Shown one piece after another: positions 1-12,140 of a DNA stretch of 64,000 nt (the stretch's first letter is position 1; every line of letters begins with the position of its first letter). The notes under the pieces are model-generated. The model searched no databases and had not been told where the DNA came from. It saw nothing but the letters and a program-made list of their open reading frames with translations. This DNA is from Opisthocomus hoazin (lineage: Eukaryota; Chordata; Aves; Opisthocomiformes; Opisthocomidae), in contig NC_134418.1 in NCBI RefSeq assembly GCF_030867145.1, positions 57,697,682 through 57,761,681 on the forward strand, read 5' to 3'. A program made the position numbers and the translations under genes.

Positions 1-3000
1 ATTTCATTGAACTTTCTCTTTTGTCCACAGTCTGCAGCAGCTGAGATTCTCCAGACAGGAGCAGGAATGATGGGGGGAGCAACAAAAAGCTAATTCTCAG
101 ACTGGCTTTAACAAAGAGAAAGGCTAAAAAGCTCCAGTCATTAAAGCCAAAATATTTAGAAGTGTTCCCAAAGGATACATTTAATTTCTGATTCAGAACA
201 AGACTAATGTAGCACTTAACCTTCAAGTTTACATGAGACTTCAATGATACGCAGTAGGAACTCCCTCCAAAGAGGTACAAAGCTCTAAAACTTGCAGCGT
301 GAGTTGAACGGTACATGAAGACATTCATATTTTTGAGGTAAACATATTATTGGTGTTCTTGGTACCTTGCTTTTAAAGATGCAAAATCAATACCTATTTT
401 AGGCGACCATTTAGTCACTCATACTAGTGCTTTTACAATAACGCAAACATTTAAAGAATCATAAGATAACACCTGCAATTTGTCTAGAAGTACTAAAAGA
501 AAATAATGTATTGTTAAACAGAATGATCAGTGTCTGAGGTCTTTGGCAACTACAAAAACAACACTCTTTCACAGGCAGCACTATTAAATAATTTTTAATT
601 TGCAGTAATAGTGGGGTTCAGGTTCTCTAACAATCCTGTGAAAACATCCACAAATATTGAGAGAACGTTTATTTTGTGGCAATACTAATCCTAGGTGACA
701 GACAGTGTTCTCAAGGCATTTTTTGTTGACAAAGACAACAATAATACTTCCTCATAAATAGCTGTATAATGACTACAATCCGCAAAATCTAAAGTCATTA
801 AAGAAAAAAAAAATCTACATTCAGAGAACACAGTCCTCACTCTTTCTGAAAGACGGTTTCCTTATTATGACTTTTTCCATTTTGATTGAGCCGGATGCCA
901 ACAAATTTCTTTTGGGGTCTATTCTTTAAAAACTGAGAGCAAATTATTAGCAGAAGCCAGCGGCAAAACAACAACAGAGTGCAGCTTGCTATAAGAAACT
1001 TGAGAAATAATTACCAGAACCCCTATGCATCTTTACTTTCTTCAGGTTTTTGCTGCTGAGGAGCAGGATCACCATTTCCACGCAGATGCCAGGGCAGAGC
1101 TCCTTACTTGTAATGAGACGTGGTTCAGCACAGCTGCGATGGGGAGTGTGGATTCGCACCATCTGAGTGTGCCAGCTGGCGATCCCTGGCACTGTAAAGA
1201 CTGGCACAGCCTCTGGATTGATCTCGGATAGCATCATTTTGCCCTCAGGACATCAAATACGGCTGACCTCTCCCAAGTCTGGCCCACGTCATGTGATCAG
1301 GGCCGAGAAATAAACATCAGTCTCAAATTAGTGTTCTTTAATGTTGCAAGCCCTTTAAAATTGGTATAAACAAACCCAAGAAGCAATACTTTCCCCTGCC
1401 CACCTCCTGGCTTCCTCCTAGGAAGGCTGTGCCATAAAAGAAAGATCATTAAAGAGGACTTTTGTATTAATGATTGAGTGTACGTTACAGTAATAAGATA
1501 ATGGCTTTATCAGCTTTCATTAGAGGCCTCAAGAAACCCATCTTTTCTATGCATGGTAAACTAATTTCTTCTAAATACTTTGACAGCTTTGTTGATTAAA
1601 GCCTTAGTGTTCCCTTTATTTATAAGGGCAATTGTTTGTTGGTCAGTTTATTACTTTGTGTAACATCAAACCTGAATATTAAATGGGCTTGAGAAGTGTT
1701 AAGGAAAACCCTGCATACTGAGTGATCTCTGCCCTAAGGTATTTGTGTAGCTTTAGTTTTTATATACTTGCATACAGTCCAGGTATAAAAGAAGTAACCC
1801 TGTTACTTGATCTCAATTATCAGCTAAAATGTCTTGGGCCATTAAATACCAAGAGTAATAAAATAATAACAGTAATTAACAACGGACATTTCTCTGATCT
1901 TGCTTAGGATAATGCTTTGCAACTTGGAATCAAGTGGATCCGGAGGAGCAGGGATAACAGTATTTCAAGACTGAAGGTGTATTGGTCCTTGTTCAATTGC
2001 TTGATAATATCTCCTGGTCTGCCTCTAGCTTGTTTTAACAAGATCTCTATACTCAGGGCCTTGTTTCTTCCGTTCTGCAGACGCAGTGTAAAGCAGGTGT
2101 GCGTCTGCTCAAGGGGGCTAAAGTTACACCCAGAAAGGGCTGAAGCATGAGCTGAAACGTAATCGTCATTCAGAGCATGTAGCAAAGGTGTGCAGGGAAT
2201 CAGCTGGCGTGCCGGCGAGTGAGTGAGAGGTGAGAGGGCTTTCTCTGGGGGCTCGTCGAGGCGGCACAGCACCGGCTGCCGTAATAACAGCTCTCTCGTT
2301 GGCAGGAGAGAGCAGCTTAAAATATGTCTGTGGCTGCGCATTTGGACAGGACTGCACACGTGTGAGAAAGGATAGCGATCTTGTTGAAACAAGAAAGTTT
2401 GCTCATGTCCCTTGTGGCACCTTCTGCGTTTTGTTCTGCCTTGATTTTCCTGTTAAATCCTCAGAATACAGTTTATCCATATTTCTTCCACTGCTCTTAC
2501 CAGCTTTTTTTTTTTTTTTTCTATTTGCTTTTCAATGTGTTCATTCTCGTTCTTCCCAAGTCTGGTAGCTCACATCTTGTCACTGTTCTTGGGATGCAGT
2601 GTGTTCTTCTGAGCACCCACCAGAATCAGGGTATCATTTCCGTTTCCCAACGTCCTCTTTCTTGAATATCTGGGGCCACAGCCAGCCGTAAGCAGGTGAT
2701 TATTGAAAAGCATTCAGGAAACTGGAGTGACAGTTGTTAACTGATGGAAACTGGTATTATCTCAACCTCAGCAGCTACCTTTTCTGTGCAGCCGTACCTG
2801 CTGCTGAATGCCCCGCCGTACGACAGAGGTGCTTAGTTGCCATCACCTAGATGAGAGGCACTGTGATGTTGGCATCCAGCTGCTTGTAGCATCTCTGAAA
2901 CCACCTGGTGCGTGGAGCAACCAGCTGACCTCCGCACCCCTATTCGTCTGTGGATACCTCTGATGTCGGAGAAAGAAATGAGTCCTGGGGACATCGACAG

Positions 3001-6000
3001 AGGATCAACAGTACTTCTCTGGGATCACCATCAGTCCCCCACTGTGCAGCTTGTGGAGTCCCATTTTTATGCCTTCTGACAGTAAAACCGAGGGCTGATT
3101 AACATGACCTCAGCGGACAGTAAGGGAAATGACCATCCACTGCCTGCTGGTGCTTATTGCAAGTCAGAGTGATGGCCTGTAGAAGGATATGAGTGCTTCT
3201 GGCACTGAGACCATCTCTGAGTCATGATTGATTGTCATTCTTCCCAATGAAGCCCTAACCATAAATAATAGTATTGTGTGAAATCAAGTATTTGAAAAGC
3301 AGAAGCTTATTCCAGATGAGCCTGGATCTTTAACAGTAAAAACGTGACAACAGGTGAGGGAAACAAAGCATTTACAAAACTAGATGGTAAAATATACATG
3401 GGCCTTTTGTCAGAGTGTGAGAACTGAGATGATAACAGAATCTCTGGCTATTTCAATGACAAGGTGACCAAAGCTATGCAACATCACAGCAACAGAGAGA
3501 AGACTTTTCTCTGGAGAAAAATCTCGCTCAAATTCTCTTCCTGTAGAAATCACCTGAAGCAGATACTATGTTTTCTTTTGTCGTTTTATGAGGTACTAAA
3601 AAAGTTGAGTTTACTTACTGTTTTGGTTTCAGACACTCTTTCAGTCCAACAGAGTCTGGAATAGCTTGATGTGGCTATCCTGGGCGTCACAGGGCCAAAG
3701 TCAGGGCTCGATCAATAGTGGTATGAGCTTGATTTTTCATTGGTGTAAGCTACCAGAGGTGCTTGATCACAGTGATATGCACATGATGTGAAATGAAAAT
3801 CTGGCTCAAGATGACTGTCATTCGTCTGAAGCTGGTGTTAAATTGACAAAACTCTGCTTTTTAATGAAATCCTTACTCTCCCTGATTTGTTAAATGTGAA
3901 AACGGAATTCCCTCATCAAAAACTGAAGTATGGAGGTAAAGCAAAATCTGTCACTGCCACGACGAGTACCAAAACTCAGAAAGCAGCCCAGACGAGGGTG
4001 TAGAAACCTCTGAAATCTTGGCAAAGGTCACAAACTGAAGTGCTCAAAAGCTAGGAGATGCCTGAGTTGAGTTTATCCGTGCAATCTTTGCTTTCCCAGC
4101 TTGATAAATACACCTGATCAGGCTCTTAACTGCCTGATCGCATACCAGTCTTCTTGCAGGATTGTTCCATCATTTAGTCTGTGGTCCCTTTTCAGCATCA
4201 GTCTTTTCTCCCTTCACAGAGTTGCCCCAACTCCACACATCCATATTCCGAAATTTCTACAGGTTCTCGCTGTGGTACCTGTGTACTTCTCAAACAACGA
4301 CGAGTCTGTCTCCTCGCTCTGGAAGTGGAATGGATCATACTGGTTTTGATAACTTGGTAAAAGAGATCACTCTACTTGAATGCTCTGTGGCGGACGCTTA
4401 CCTTTTGCTCTTTTCAGATCCCCCAGCATTTCCAGTGCAGGGAATGCATTTACAGATGGAATCTTTTTCAAAGATCAGCCAAAAAGCAACACTTCAGAGA
4501 CTTTTCCCTGCTGTGCTTCTAACAATTCTCTTATGTGAACTAAGTTTTGGTTTTTTTTTAGTGATCAGAAATTTATGCAATTTGGCTGGATGAGGTTCAT
4601 GATGATGAAATTTCAGATTTTTGCTTCTAAGTGCAAAGGCATTAGAGATCTTTAGAAAAGTAGTTCTTAACTAGTTATTATTTTAGCACAGAGAAGTCTG
4701 GAAACCAGCTGAATGGTTTTAGAGACCACGTACCTCTCAAACAGGGAACTTCTGGTCCGAAGAGGTGAAACTTGACAAACCAAGAAGTATCTGAAAGTAG
4801 GGCCTGAAAGACAAAAACCTGTCAGGCATCCTGAACTAGCAGCAGTGATACAAATCTTTCTTACTTTTTGGGGGGATATACAAGCCCTGAAAGAACAAAT
4901 GCGCTTTCTGAGTAGCTGCCCCAGAGGAGCGCTTGTGCAATGCCATTCAACAAAAAGAGAATCGTAGAATCGTTAAGGTTGGAAAACACCTCCAAGATCA
5001 TCAAGTCCAACCGTCAATACAAATACAACCCTCTTAGCACCGAGGAGCCCTAAAGCTGATTAGGTGAACAAGCCCGTGCTTGCTGCGTACTGGCCAGGGA
5101 GCACTTACTCTAAACCCCTTTGTTTGCTGCTGGCACGACGTTTCTGGCATGTCATTTGGATTCATGCAGCATTCAGAGGGTGAAAGCTGCTCCGGCCTGA
5201 GCAGTAAAGGTAAATTTTTTAGGAACCAAAAAGAAATGAAACCGTGGCACCTATGTATGGGCCATCATTCATGGAAGAGAGATATCTGGAAATACTGAGA
5301 TGGTCTAAACGAACCCAGGTGTTTTTAGTAGCCAGCTCTTTGCACCCGGGTGTTGAAGCTCTCATGGTCTGTGTCCCATGAGGATCCCAACATTGAGGGT
5401 ATGAGGATCGCTGTGGGTTTTCTTTTTCCTGGGTGCTGCTGTTTCTCAGCTGGCAGCGTCCCGTTGAAGGCAGCGCTGCGACGTTGACTTGCATCAGCGA
5501 TGGATCGAGCCCTCTGGGAGTCGACATAATTGGAGATCAGCAACCTGGACCCCTGCCTAGGAAGCAGCAGGAAAGCAACTGTACTTGAAGCAGAATCAAA
5601 CCAGATTCAAAGTAATGGGAATATTTAAGCTGTGACAACGTTTTAAAAAATGGCTCTGCTACATTATTTTAGTAAATATTTGTAGGTATCGGTGATAGGG
5701 GGGTAATCACTGCATTTTCTGTCAAACAAAAGCAAGGAGAGCAGTGTTCAGTAATACCGGATGATAAGCAAGCCATTCTAATGGGTGGTTTTAACCGTAT
5801 TTTCGCTGGCAGGCTATGCGTTACAGCAGTTCTCAGGTGTCTTTTCTTGCAGCACACAAAAACTAGTTTATGCCTGGTCTTTTCCTTTCCTGATGCAAGA
5901 ACTTCATGATAGCTGGCAAGGAGCAAGGTGTCCGTCTTCGGCAGGGAGCTGGGGTGGGCTGCATGTGTGGAAAGCAGCAGGGGCAGGCGTGCGGGACATG

Positions 6001-8879
6001 TTCGGGAGGTGCCTGGCCACAGCCATCAGAAGGAGGAAGGGTACGTAGGTGCCAGCAGAGAGCTGGGCATCTGCAGAGCCCAGAGAAGGAAGGGGAGAGT
6101 GCCTAGCATGGCTGGAAGTCACAGAGATGAACGGCAGCTCGGAGGGGCTGGGTTCGGTATCACGGCAGTGCAGACAGCTTTCAGGTTAGATTGGAGCCCA
6201 GGTGCCAGAGACTCCACGGAGTAATGTGTAGCTCAAAGGATGTCAGACTTATGGGGGATTCCAGGCTATGGGATGCAGGCGTGCTGTTATTGTTGTGAAC
6301 GGTGTACAAGACATATCTGTAGGTTTCCATGTGTTTCTTGCACCGATGAAATAAAAAAGAAATTGGTTTGGGAACTTTGAGAAATCTCGTGCATCTCTGC
6401 TTTGATTTACCCCTGTCCCAGAAGGGGAGGACCGTACTCTCGGAGGGCTCACAGGACTGGTGCTAGAAGAAAGGCTGTGCCAGCAACGTGTCTTTTCCCG
6501 GGGGTGGAAAACAGCTGAGCCACCATTTCCATTTTTGCCGAGGGGTGAGGCACAGAGCTGGGGGCAGGTGAAGCAACGCGATCCTGAGTGAAAACCCACC
6601 ATGTCCAGTGCAAGGCAGGAGATCTCCCACTGAGAGAGCGAGGGGAGCAGAGGCAGCTGCTTTTCCAGTCCCCATCCGCAGTTCTTCTGTAGTAGAGGCC
6701 TGCGCTCCAGGGGCAGCCGGCTTAGGACACGTGCTGGGAGCACCCAGGGGAGAGCCAGAGTGGCAGCGCGTGTGGTCAGGGACATTTCAGAGCTCGTGGC
6801 CCCAGCGGAGGGGAACCCATACGCAGCAGCCCAGCGAGAGTCCAGCCCTGACGGTGGATCCACGGGCTTTAGGCGCCCCAGGGAAAAGAGTGCACAAAAG
6901 GAAAGAGTCACAATTCTAGAAAAAAAGACCCAGCTAGCAGTCTGTAATGAGCTGCTGTGTTCCCCAAGGGCTTACTTTGCCTCCTTTTTCTAATTGTGGA
7001 GCAGTGCTTATGATACTGATGGATCAGGGTAGATTTACAACGGGCCGGTTTGCAGATACAGGCTAGAGCCAGTCATAGAATGAACAAGAATAGAAAGTGA
7101 ATTTCAGTTTGTTTCTTTTTCTTTGCAACTTTCTTTCAGAACAACCTTAATATTTACAAAGGCAGGGCAGCTCCCATGTTCACAATGTTGCAACATACTG
7201 CTCTCGGCTGCATTCCTGCTAAAAATGAAGCAGGAATGGTTTCTGAACGAGAAACAGAGCCCTGTGATTTTTGACTTTCCGTCCCTCCCATCAAAGCATG
7301 GGTTGTGGTGAAAAGGACAACCTGGAATCGCTTTCTTAAGACTCATCATGAGAAAGATGTAGCTGGAAGGTTGGCTACCTCACTGATAAACACCTGTACA
7401 TTTTCCACTCCTCCCGTCGTCCTTGGCTCCCAGGCTCAGGGCAGGAAGCAGGATAAAACAGATTCTTCTCTGAAAACAAAAAAAAACCTCTACTGAACAA
7501 AATGTCTCAGAGAAAATCCATCTGAATTGGATTCCACTCTTCTTCCCCAACACTAGAAAAATGTGCCAGCTTGCCGAGCTGGAGCAGAAAGGTTATATAT
7601 AGCACTGCAGTTTAATTCACATGACAATTAAAAAAATACATGGAACGGTCTTCCTTATGCATGAGAAAAGATTATCAGAGTTGTCCCCTTTTCCTCTTCT
7701 AGGTTATTAAAAATGCAACTCCTTCAAGAGTAATAAATTAACTGGGAAAGGATCGCTTAAGTGAGACCCGGGTTGTGATTAAAGGAAGTTTGGAGTTCTA
7801 GAGAAGTCTGTGTTTGGAGTATCGCGTACAGCTTCTGACAACCAATTTGGGAGGAAAGTGGCAGGGAATAAACCTCAACAGGAAAAGCGCTTGTTTTTGT
7901 CACTTTGTGACATTACCGAAACATCATTTCCCCTCATTTGTATTTCCCCCCCATAAGTTCGTATTCAAAAGTATCAAAACAGAAAAGACTTTGAAAAAGG
8001 CAGCAGAGCTGTCGTAAGGGATGGCACGAGCCAGTCGGGAGGTTACGCTTTATTATGTAAATACATGTTTGGGCGTGTTTTAAAATGCACATTGTGTGGT
8101 TGGAGGCAGATTGTTAGTTTGATAAACTGCACCGGTTCCAAATACGTTCCAAACACGGCATACCAATCCACAGCGTTAGGTGCCAGTGCTGCGACTTCTT
8201 GGAGGTCCGTGAGCCACCCGGTCGACCGTCACAGTCCCTCTCCCGTAGCGGTCGGTCTCACTTGTTGGAGCCGTTAGCCGCCAGCCTGCCGGCCTCGCCG
8301 AAGCCCCGCTGCCGACGTCCACCTCTTCCCACCACTCCCAGGACGGAGTTCCCGCGGGTAATTCCCTAGCGCTGAGCACCCCGAGCTTGAATTCAGACTG
8401 GAGCAGAAGGAGATGACGCTTCGGCCTGCGAATGACGCCTGCGGACGGGATGGTAACGGCTTTCCCTTCTTCTCCTGTAATTTACAAAGGGCTGAAATGA
8501 TTTCCCTGGCAGAGCCATTCATTTCTCAACCGGTCAGCGGCCGTGCCGGGTAAAGACGCAGCAGCGTCTGCGGGGGTTGCGAGGGGAGCTGGATGGAGAC
8601 CTTGGGGTGCACAATTTGTTCGGGGAGCACAGGCCCAGTTTTGGGCTGGCGAGAGCCCCGGTTTGGCTGGGGTATATTTTTACACCCGGTCGCTGAAATC
8701 CTGTGAAGGGGCTGCCACCTGCCCGCACGCGACGCCTGCGCATGGGTGAGGGCTGCGGGAAGGCGTCCGAGCCTCGACAGGGTGTAGGGCGTGCGGGGCC
8801 TGCGTGGACCGGTGACCTGGGTCTCCAACGCCACGCTTGGGTGATGTCCACGGTGCGGTTGGCTCCGTTCCGCCCGAAT
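1..8879. other. Upstream intergenic non-coding region
   Basis: No gene is recognised here. Open frames are short, overlap on both strands and show no domain. The sequence is AT-rich and mostly unique. It contains a T tract around 2507-2520 and one old CR1 fragment at 4957-5050, listed separately. Two stretches, roughly 1330-1700 and 7560-7760, are rich in TAAT/ATTA, TTGTT and TTTAAT words and poor in CpG, the texture of conserved non-coding elements near developmental genes, but this is impression only. In tetrapods the gene on this side of CXXC4 is expected to be TET2; none of its exons is visible in this window. Confidence 0.6.
4957..5050 (-). mobile_element. CR1 LINE 3'-end fragment, degraded
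   Basis: Read on the minus strand, this short piece matches the terminal part of avian CR1 elements. It has the GATGATCTTGGAGGTG-type block followed by the 'ttccaacctta-cgattctacgattctc' style ending, which appears on the plus strand as GAATCGTAGAATCG followed by AAGGTTGGAAAACACC. It is 5'-truncated to under 100 bp and has diverged further than the copy at 39 kb. The inner boundary near 5050 is approximate. No coding remains. Confidence 0.75.
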
Positions 8880-9760
8880 GTCCCCGAAGCCCGCAGCGCT
8901 TCACACGCCTGCAGAAATAAACGGGGGCTGGGGGGGAGGCCGTTAGGGATACCCAAACACGCTTCAGAAAGCGAGCGCTGCATGGCCTGCGCGCTGACCT
9001 CCCGCTGCGGGAAGAACGCGGCCGCCGGGCTGGGACCGGGGCGACACGGAGGGGACACGGGGGGACAGGGGGCACCCGCGCTTCCGCCGCAAAACTTCCC
9101 GGGCGCGAACTTTCCCGCCCGCCCGTCGGGGAGGCTGGCGGGGCGCAGCGCGCGGCGCGGCGCGGCGGGGCGCGCCCTCCCCCTCCCCCTCCCCCCCCCG
9201 CTCCTCTGCGGCGCAGCGCGGCCCCGCCCCCGCCGGCAGCCCCGCACCGCGCGGCCGCCGGCCGCAGCGCCCCGCCGCGGGGAGGGGGCGGCCCCCCGCG
9301 CCGCGCCGTGACCCGCGCGCGCCGCTCGGCGGCGGCGGCACCGCGCGGGGGCGGGGGCAGGGGGGGAGGGGGAGGGGGTGTCCGCATCCCTGCGTCCTCC
9401 CCGCGCGCGCTCCCTCACCTCGGCGGAGATCGCCCCGCCGCCGCCTCCCGCCCGCCCCTCCCCCGCCCCGCCGCGCACACGCACACCGCACACACCGCAC
9501 ACACCGCACACGCACTCCCGGCGCTGTGTGCGAGGGCGGGCGGCGAGCGGCGGAGACCACCGCGCACACGCACTCCCTCCCCCCCCCTCCTCCGTGCCTG
9601 CTCCTTCCTCGCCCCCCGCCGCCTCCTCCCCCCCCTCCTCCTCCTCCTTTCTCTGCGACGAGCGAGAGAGGGAGAGGGGGGAAAAAAGCCGCTCGCAGGT
9701 ATTTTGTTCAGTGGGTCGGCGGCTCCATTTATCCCCCCCCCAACCCCCCCGCCCCTCGCA
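8880..9760 (+). promoter_or_regulatory. CXXC4: CpG-island promoter of CXXC4
   Basis: This stretch is extremely G+C rich with undepleted CpG, in sharp contrast to the AT-rich sequence before about 8.5 kb. It carries GC boxes (GCCCCGCCCC at 9221-9230 and more between 9447 and 9475, plus GGGCGGGC near 9535). It also has an E2F-type TTTCCCGC at 9111-9118. I see no clear TATA box, as expected for a dispersed CpG-island promoter. It lies directly upstream of a strong splice donor (9919/9920) and 2.5-3.4 kb upstream of the CXXC4 start codon. The transcription start cannot be fixed from sequence alone but probably lies within 9.2-9.8 kb. Confidence 0.7.
9482..9508. repeat. 9-bp tandem repeat CACACCGCA, 3 copies
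   Basis: Three perfect head-to-tail copies of CACACCGCA lie inside the CpG island, flanked by imperfect CACACG units on both sides. Such arrays are often length-polymorphic. Confidence 0.9.
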
Positions 9761-9841
9761 GTTTGTTTACAAGTACCAAAGTTGTAACTGAAGAGCTGCC
9801 AAGGCACATCTGGATATTTTTCTTCTTCTTCTTTGTGTTAG

Positions 9842-9919
9842 GGACTGATGTGCAACTAATTAAAGGCAGACAGGCTGGTAGCGTCTGCACGCTCGAGCCC
9901 CCCCCAAATAAAGAGCCTG
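9842..9919 (+). other. CXXC4: Candidate non-coding exon 1 (or 1b) of CXXC4 5' UTR
   Basis: The segment ends at a near-consensus donor, CTG|GTAAGTG (GT at 9920-9921). Upstream it is preceded by a good acceptor, a TTCTTCTTCTTCTTTGTGTTAG tract whose AG is 9840-9841. It is therefore either the 3' part of a first exon that starts in the CpG island, or a separate 78-nt exon. In the second case a first exon would end at 9698, where GCTCGCAG|GTATTT resembles a weaker donor. Its partner acceptor is at 12139-12140. It contains a three-codon upstream ORF, ATG-TGC-AAC-TAA, at 9848-9859. The exact exon form is inference; transcript data would settle it. Confidence 0.5.
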
Positions 9920-10129
9920 GTAAGTGACTGGTTTGCTTTTTACCCCCTCTCCTTTCCCTTCTTGTCCGTCGTGGGGTTTTTTTGTTGTTTTTTTTTTTTT
10001 CCTCTGGGGAGGGGTGGGTTTTCTTTTTGATTTTTCTTTAATTTTATGTTTTTCTCGGGCTTTTTTTTTTTTTGTTGTTCGTTCTTGTCCTCTGGGATCG
10101 TAAAAGTAGATTAACGCTAGACTTGGGCA

Positions 10130-10640
10130 ATAAAAGGCGCCGCTATATTAATTTATTAATTAATCAGCACCCGCCCCTCCTCCTGAATGTTAAATATGAC
10201 CTTTGATCTCTCTGTCTCTGGCAGAGCAGACAGGCAGTATTGAACATGCACGGCCACATTTGGCTGGAGCGGGGACGGCATCGCGAAGCCCGGCTGGCGA
10301 TTTCCTTCTATTTATTTCATTCGTGGAAGCGAGGGCGATAGCGGGGGGTGGGGGAGAGAAATCAATAACTGCGTCTCGGGTCCCCGCTTCACGCTCCGGA
10401 GATGCATCGATTAAACAATAATGACCCGGTTGGTGGGCACCATCATTTTCTCGCTCCTGGTGGCGATAAACCCCGGGGAGGGGGCCGCGGGGAGAGCAGA
10501 GGTAGCCAGCGAGGGAAGCTTTTGTGGAGAGAAGCCACTTCGATGCTGGGCGGAAGAAAATGCGTATGTTCCTTGACTTGTGGCACAAACGGCTGAACGC
10601 CAGCGTTTTATTCCTTACTAGATGCGTGGCTTCCCCCACA
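10130..10640. promoter_or_regulatory. Candidate intronic regulatory block with TCF/LEF site
   Basis: An AT-rich stretch stands out between CpG-rich neighbours. It contains TTAATTTATTAATTAATCA (about 10146-10165), a TCF/LEF-type CTTTGAT at 10201-10207, and ATGCATCGATTAAACAATAAT near 10400, with homeodomain and SOX-like words. CXXC4 protein inhibits canonical Wnt signalling, so a TCF/LEF site in its first intron would fit negative feedback, but a 7-bp match is weak evidence on its own. Confidence 0.3.
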
Positions 10641-11114
10641 CATGGCTGGAAAAACTAGTTTTATGGAGTAGTTCCTATCGAGGACATGCGGCTAGGTTTT
10701 CCTTTCTGGAAACGGGAGAGGGGTTTGGTGTTTTGTGGTTTTTTTTCTTTCTTTCTTTCTTTTTTTTTTTGCTGTATGCAAATCCTTCGCATCCCTCCAC
10801 AAGACGACGCTCAGCCTAGGGCTCTGCGGGGCAGCCTTTGTATTGCCACCAGACCTCGGAAGGCGGCCAGGGTCTGGGTTTTTCCCTGGTGTGGAAACGC
10901 AGAGGTGGCTTGGGGTCTGGGTTGTGTGTTTTTTTTGTTTTTTTGTTTTTTTTTTTTTTTTCCAATGGAAAGACGCCCGCCGGCCCCTAACGCAGCCGAG
11001 GGAGAGGTTTCTCCTGTAGATTTATGCTCCCTTCGTCTGGATTTGTTTACATAAAGCCCGCTTTTCAGTGCACGGCGGCGGGAGGAGACGAAGTTTTTGC
11101 ACTCGGTAGGTTGG

Positions 11115-11195
11115 GCTGCAGACGGTTCATTAATCTAATTATAGGCGTAATTACCGTAATTGATAACCATTTTGAACTAAACATAGCGGAGCCGG
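11115..11195. promoter_or_regulatory. Candidate homeodomain-site cluster in intron 1
   Basis: Within about 80 bp there are TTCATTAATCTAATTATA, GTAATTACCGTAATTGATAA and TTTTGAACTAAAC words, giving at least five TAAT/ATTA cores. The block is an AT-rich island inside a GC-rich intron. The density is suggestive of a homeodomain-bound enhancer; conservation is not testable here. Confidence 0.3.
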
Positions 11196-12140
11196 GAAAC
11201 TAGACGTAGCCCCCACGCGTGTCTCCCAGGCGGGCGCTGCTGGTCGGTAGCCCTACATCAGAAAAGGTGCTGGAAACATCTGAACTGCTCAAGGCAGAGC
11301 CTCTGGAAAACAAAGGGGCAGTGTTCACAGGCTGAGGGCTTTTTAAGTTCTGTTGATGTTTTGCTTTAGTTCGCTCAGGCTGCCGTAACGTGCCGACCCC
11401 ACTGCCACAAACTAACATGGGGGGGCGAGGGGAAACAAAACCAGCACCGCGTCCTTACCCCCCCTCCTCAACTTTGCTGACCCCGACGGAGACAGCCACC
11501 CCTCCCCCCGGCCCCGCAGGTACGGCCCCGCTGCCCTCCCCCGTCCCCCCGCCGCGCGGGTGCGTGTCCCCAGCCCCCCCCCCGCACCTCCCGAGAGGCT
11601 GGGGTGAGCGCTCCCTCTTCAGCGCCGGGGTCACAAGCTGGGAAATTGCCTGCATCAAGTATTTTTTTTTTTTTTTTTTTTAACCCAGCCCCGTTTTGCC
11701 CCCGCCGGCAGCCCCCCCCCCCCCCCCCCCCAGTGCGGGAAGGGCCGGGCCGGGCCGGTGAGGCCGTGACCCGCGCCCGGCGGAGCCGGCTGTGCTACTG
11801 ACCGCCGGGCGCGGAGGACACCGTGGCAGCTGGCGGCTCCCTGCCCCCGCCTCACGCTTTTTGCTTTATTCCTGTTATTTATTTCTTTATTTCTTTCTCC
11901 CCCGCCTTTTCCTTTCCCGCGGAGGACGCGGTAGGTGGGCAGCCCCCCTCCCCCCCAGCCCCGTCCCGGGACCGGGCTGGCTGCGCCCGGGCCGCCCCCT
12001 CAAGCCCTCTGCTCGCGCGTAGGGTGGCGCGGCGCGTGTGTCCCCCCCTGTCACCCCGCCCCCCCCCGGGGTGTCCGTGGGCGGCCGTTAGCGCCCCCCG
12101 CGCGCGCACCCCCTCGGATAAACGACTTTCTGTGTTTCAG

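Larger units (their letters stand above)
9920..12140 (+). other. CXXC4: Predicted intron 1 of CXXC4
   Basis: Bounded by donor GTAAGTG at 9920 and acceptor CTTTCTGTGTTTCAG ending at 12140. It contains long T-rich runs (about 10740-10771, 10928-10962 and 11660-11682), a C homopolymer of about 20 near 11711-11731, and two AT-rich blocks with clustered transcription-factor words, listed separately. No coding exon is recognised. Confidence 0.5.

Noticed and set aside
6249..6911. 220-codon minus-strand frame upstream of CXXC4
   Set aside because: No domain, no promoter or splice context, and overlaps plus-strand frames.
8534..9511. 325-codon minus-strand frame in the promoter island
   Set aside because: Low-complexity Arg/Gly/Pro translation of CpG-island DNA; overlapping frames exist on both strands.
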